Source: an uncultured Chloroflexota bacterium
GTDB lineage: Bacteria; Chloroflexota; Anaerolineae; Aggregatilineales; Phototrophicaceae
NCBI GenBank assembly: GCA_937870805.1
Contig: CALMZT010001223.1
Location: 1 to 24,088 of the forward strand
Direction: 5' to 3'
Length of the DNA stretch: 24,088 nucleotides
Notes under the pieces: model-generated
Seen by the model: only the letters and a program-made list of their open reading frames with translations
Database searches by the model: none
Told to the model about the DNA's origin: nothing
Program-made: the position numbers and the translations under genes
In this document: one piece after another, positions 21,966 through 24,088 of the stretch
How positions within the stretch are numbered: the first letter of the stretch is position 1
Layout: every line of letters starts with the position of its first letter

Positions 21966-22883
21966 ATGAATAAGCTCATTATCACCGTTACCTGCGATAC
22001 AACGTTGACCTATCCTCATAATCCAAATGGACCAAGACCGAATAACCCTAAAGGCTTGGCGGATGAGTATGTTCGTGCCATCAACGCAGGCGCTTCGATT
22101 TGTCACATGCACGGCTCCTATACCAGCGACCCTATTATTCAACCAGACGGACGGCAGTTACAGATCCCCATCGTAGAAGGCTGGCGTGAAATCACCGAGC
22201 AGATACGCGCAACGGGAAAAGCCATCGTACAATTTGGCTTAGCCAGTATTCGCTTTGAACAAAAATTAGAGATGTGGCGCACGCTCCGTCCAGATATGAG
22301 TTCCATTAATTTCAATTCACATGATGAATATTTTCAACCTGATCCCAATTTCCCACCTGCGGGTTACTGCTATTCGATTCATCCGATTTCGGAACTGCGG
22401 GAATATTCGCGGCTTGCCGAAGAGAATGGTGTGAAACTTGAAATCGAGTGCTTCAACACTGGGGCATTCTGGGCGATTGAAAAAGTTCGCGCTGGGGAAT
22501 TTTGGGTCAACGGAAAGCGCGAAGATGAAACGGGTTTACTTGCCGATCCGTTGTGGGTGACGCTGTTTCTAGGGTGGCCCGGACAAAGTTGGACACCGCC
22601 GACTGCAAAGGGACTGCAATTCTTAATAGATCATCTGCCTGCGCGAACAAACTGGAGCATGAGTTGTATGACACCTTCGGTTTATTGGTCCGTCATTGCC
22701 CATGCGATTGCTATAGGTGGGAATGTCCGCATCGGCATGGAAGACTGCCCCTATATCGAAGCGGGCGTCTATGCCAGGAGCAATGCCGAACTCATTGAGA
22801 AAGCGGTCCGTATTGCCCGTGAAATTGGGCGTGACATTGCCTCGCCAGAAGAAGCGCGCGTGATGACTGGCTTGACCGCCTAA
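21966..22883 (+). CDS. BKACE-family (DUF849) beta-keto acid cleavage enzyme
   Basis: This 305-residue protein belongs to the DUF849/BKACE family, Zn-dependent TIM-barrel enzymes that condense a beta-keto acid with acetyl-CoA and release acetoacetate plus a new acyl-CoA. The zinc-site signature is C-H-M-H-G with His47 and His49. The C-terminal metal/substrate segment is V-R-I-G-M-E-D near 254-260. F-N-T-G in the centre (163-166) is also typical. The N-terminal segment after the first strand (P-H-N-P-N-G-P-R-P-N-N-P) departs from well-known members, hinting at a different beta-keto acid. AAGG lies eight bases before the ATG. A MITE-like palindrome separates it from the PhyH gene. Confidence 0.83.
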   Translation: MNKLIITVTCDTTLTYPHNPNGPRPNNPKGLADEYVRAINAGASICHMHGSYTSDPIIQPDGRQLQIPIVEGWREITEQIRATGKAIVQFGLASIRFEQKLEMWRTLRPDMSSINFNSHDEYFQPDPNFPPAGYCYSIHPISELREYSRLAEENGVKLEIECFNTGAFWAIEKVRAGEFWVNGKREDETGLLADPLWVTLFLGWPGQSWTPPTAKGLQFLIDHLPARTNWSMSCMTPSVYWSVIAHAIAIGGNVRIGMEDCPYIEAGVYARSNAELIEKAVRIAREIGRDIASPEEARVMTGLTA

Positions 22884-22889
22884 CATAGA

Positions 22890-22973
22890 CAGGACTTTCG
22901 CTTGGGAACCTACGAACAAGGGGTTTAAACCCCTTGTTCAAGCACAAATACTTGTTGTGAAGCGAAAGTCCTA
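22890..22973. mobile_element. 84-bp MITE-like palindromic element within the operon
   Basis: Perfect inverted arms AGGACTTTCGCTT (22891-22903) and AAGCGAAAGTCCT (22960-22972) surround a perfect 26-bp palindrome with the arm GAACAAGGGGTTT (22914-22939). The pentamer ATAGA stands on both sides (22885-22889 and 22974-22978), one base outside, and may be a target duplication. It lies between the BKACE stop codon and the PhyH start codon. It would fold strongly in RNA and could reduce read-through into the PhyH gene. Confidence 0.65.
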
Positions 22974-22995
22974 ATAGAGTAGGAAACAAACGACA

Positions 22996-23952
22996 ATGGA
23001 CAAAAACGCGCTGTTGCAACATTTTGATGAGCATGGCTTCGTGGTCGTGGAAGATATATTTGATGCGGTTCATGATCTTCAACCGCTGATCGATGATTAT
23101 CGTTTGCTGCTTAACGAATTGGCAACATTATGGTTCGCCGCAGGGCTTATTCCAGCGACTTATAGCGATCTTCCCTTTGAGCAACAATTCGCGCGCATTA
23201 TTACCGAATCAAAACACGCTTGGTATCAACATTTCGACTTCTCTTTACCTCAAACGAAAATCACGCCCGAAACCCCTATCCACCTGAGCCAGCCAATTTT
23301 CAAACTAATGACGCATCCCAGGTTATTAGACCTTGTGGAATGGTTCGTCGGCAGCGAAATTCTCGTTAGTCCGGTTCACCATGTACGCATTAAGCCGCCG
23401 GAAAAACTCGCAAGTCACAAGCAAGGGGAAAGCACCCTGACGGTCAAGACTGAGTGGCATCAAGATCAAGGGGTCGTTTTGCCGGAAGCTGACGAGACCA
23501 ATATCTTGACGATCTGGATGCCGATTGTGGATGCAACTGTTGAGAACGGCTGTCTGTGTGTGATTCCGGGAACGCACAAAACTGGATTAATCACGCATTG
23601 TCCCGGCGTGCAAACGCATATCCCTGAGAAGTTGTTACCGGGGCAGCCCATCGCGCTGCCGATGAAGAAAGGCAGCGCCCTCTTTATGCACCGCCGCACG
23701 ATTCATTCGTCTTTATCCAATCACAGTTCAAGCATTCGCTGGAGTTTTGACTTGCGCTATCAACCGATTGGGATGCCAACCGGACGCCCCGATTTCCCCA
23801 CCTTTATCGCCCGCAGCCAAAATCAACCAGAGAATGTTGTGACCGATTACCGTGTCTGGCAGCAGCTCTGGTGGGATACGCGCCACGCTTTGATAGAACG
23901 TGATAAACCCAAATTCCAACGATGGGACAGCGACGCACCGAGCTGCGCCTGA
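22996..23952 (+). CDS. Phytanoyl-CoA dioxygenase (PhyH) family oxygenase
   Basis: This 318-residue protein is a PhyH-like Fe(II)/2-oxoglutarate-dependent oxygenase with the double-stranded beta-helix core. The metal triad is W-H155-Q-D157-Q-G and His237 (T-I-H-S-S-L-S-N), and Arg248 is placed to bind 2-oxoglutarate (S-I-R-W-S). D-E-H-G-F-V-V-V-E-D opens the protein, as usual for the family. It hydroxylates, or through hydroxylation cleaves, a small organic substrate. It is separated from the BKACE gene by the 84-bp repeat, but is in the same direction and within the same locus. AGGA lies about 11 bases before ATG. Confidence 0.85.
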   Translation: MDKNALLQHFDEHGFVVVEDIFDAVHDLQPLIDDYRLLLNELATLWFAAGLIPATYSDLPFEQQFARIITESKHAWYQHFDFSLPQTKITPETPIHLSQPIFKLMTHPRLLDLVEWFVGSEILVSPVHHVRIKPPEKLASHKQGESTLTVKTEWHQDQGVVLPEADETNILTIWMPIVDATVENGCLCVIPGTHKTGLITHCPGVQTHIPEKLLPGQPIALPMKKGSALFMHRRTIHSSLSNHSSSIRWSFDLRYQPIGMPTGRPDFPTFIARSQNQPENVVTDYRVWQQLWWDTRHALIERDKPKFQRWDSDAPSCA

Positions 23953-23967
23953 AGTGATGAGCAACTT

Positions 23968-24078
23968 ATGCTGACTCAAGAAGGGTGTCTACAACGCCAA
24001 CTGCGTTTGCGCCAGAAGATGGCTGAAATCAATATTGAAATACGCCGACTCATACCCTCCTCCTGTTATTTGGGTTGA
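23968..24078 (+). pseudogene. Possible M24 (creatinase/aminopeptidase P-like) N-terminal fragment
   Basis: A 36-codon frame begins M-L-T-Q-E-G-C-L-Q-R-Q-L-R-L-R-Q-K-M-A-E, which resembles the first residues of M24-family creatinase/prolidase-like proteins. Similarity fades after I-N-I-E, and the frame stops at TGA (24076-24078). The gene is therefore either frameshifted or truncated, or this is a chance match. The window ends ten bases later. It begins 15 bases after the PhyH stop codon, as an operon gene would, with no clear ribosome-binding site. Confidence 0.3.
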
Positions 24079-24088
24079 ACGCCCTGAA

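Overview
The window looks like a chromosomal segment of a Chloroflexota bacterium, probably from the Anaerolineae side of the phylum. This is an inference. It rests on the Thr-Pro-rich linkers behind secretion signals (in the intradiol dioxygenase at 671-1381 and the alpha/beta hydrolase at 10038-11066), a CUT1 transporter with an IclR regulator, and intergenic spaces crowded with short palindromic repeats. No rRNA or tRNA gene, CRISPR array or intact transposon was recognised.

Left part (1-11100): loosely packed single genes. They are a DUF2255 protein; a Tat-exported intradiol dioxygenase (minus); an APH-type phosphotransferase (minus), divergent from an NNMT-type methyltransferase followed by a four-helix membrane protein; a small STAS-like protein (minus); an AhpD/CMD-family peroxidase-like gene; a small exported hypothetical (minus); a 940-residue PAS/GAF histidine kinase; and an exported alpha/beta hydrolase (minus). 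The peroxidase-like gene (5141-5716) is the most striking. Its frame is broken only by a TGA that sits exactly at the second cysteine of the C-x-x-C redox motif, followed by a SECIS-like hairpin with a GGUU loop. I read it as a candidate selenoprotein.

The intergenic spaces hold several repeat families. (i) Three copies (about 1631-1822, 4764-4956, 6560-6769) of a four-hairpin element whose stems keep pairing through compensatory changes, each lying between inverted arms that differ from copy to copy. (ii) An AACAAGGGG-type palindrome at 11-34, and again at 22914-22939 inside an 84-bp MITE-like unit. (iii) GTAGGGGC / GGGCGCAC hairpins (552-620, 1522-1543, 6309-6341, 11663-11684, with fragments near 4950-5055). 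(iv) A nested inverted-repeat element at 11328-11499. An IS200/IS605 tnpA fossil lies at 11717-11893.

Right part (12070-24078): one long co-directional catabolic locus. An IclR regulator with a consensus promoter and operator-like dyads is followed by a complete CUT1-type ABC importer (binding protein, two permeases, ATPase). Then come an SDR, a RraA-family aldolase/decarboxylase-like protein, an Ldh2-family dehydrogenase, a sugar-phosphate isomerase-like TIM barrel, a zinc alcohol dehydrogenase, a BKACE (DUF849) beta-keto acid cleavage enzyme and a PhyH-family oxygenase. The start of what may be an M24 peptidase-like gene is at the right edge, possibly broken. Tight spacing and one ATGA overlap indicate an operon. 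The enzyme set suggests uptake and stepwise oxidation and cleavage of a polyol, sugar acid or hydroxy acid, but the substrate cannot be read from the sequence.
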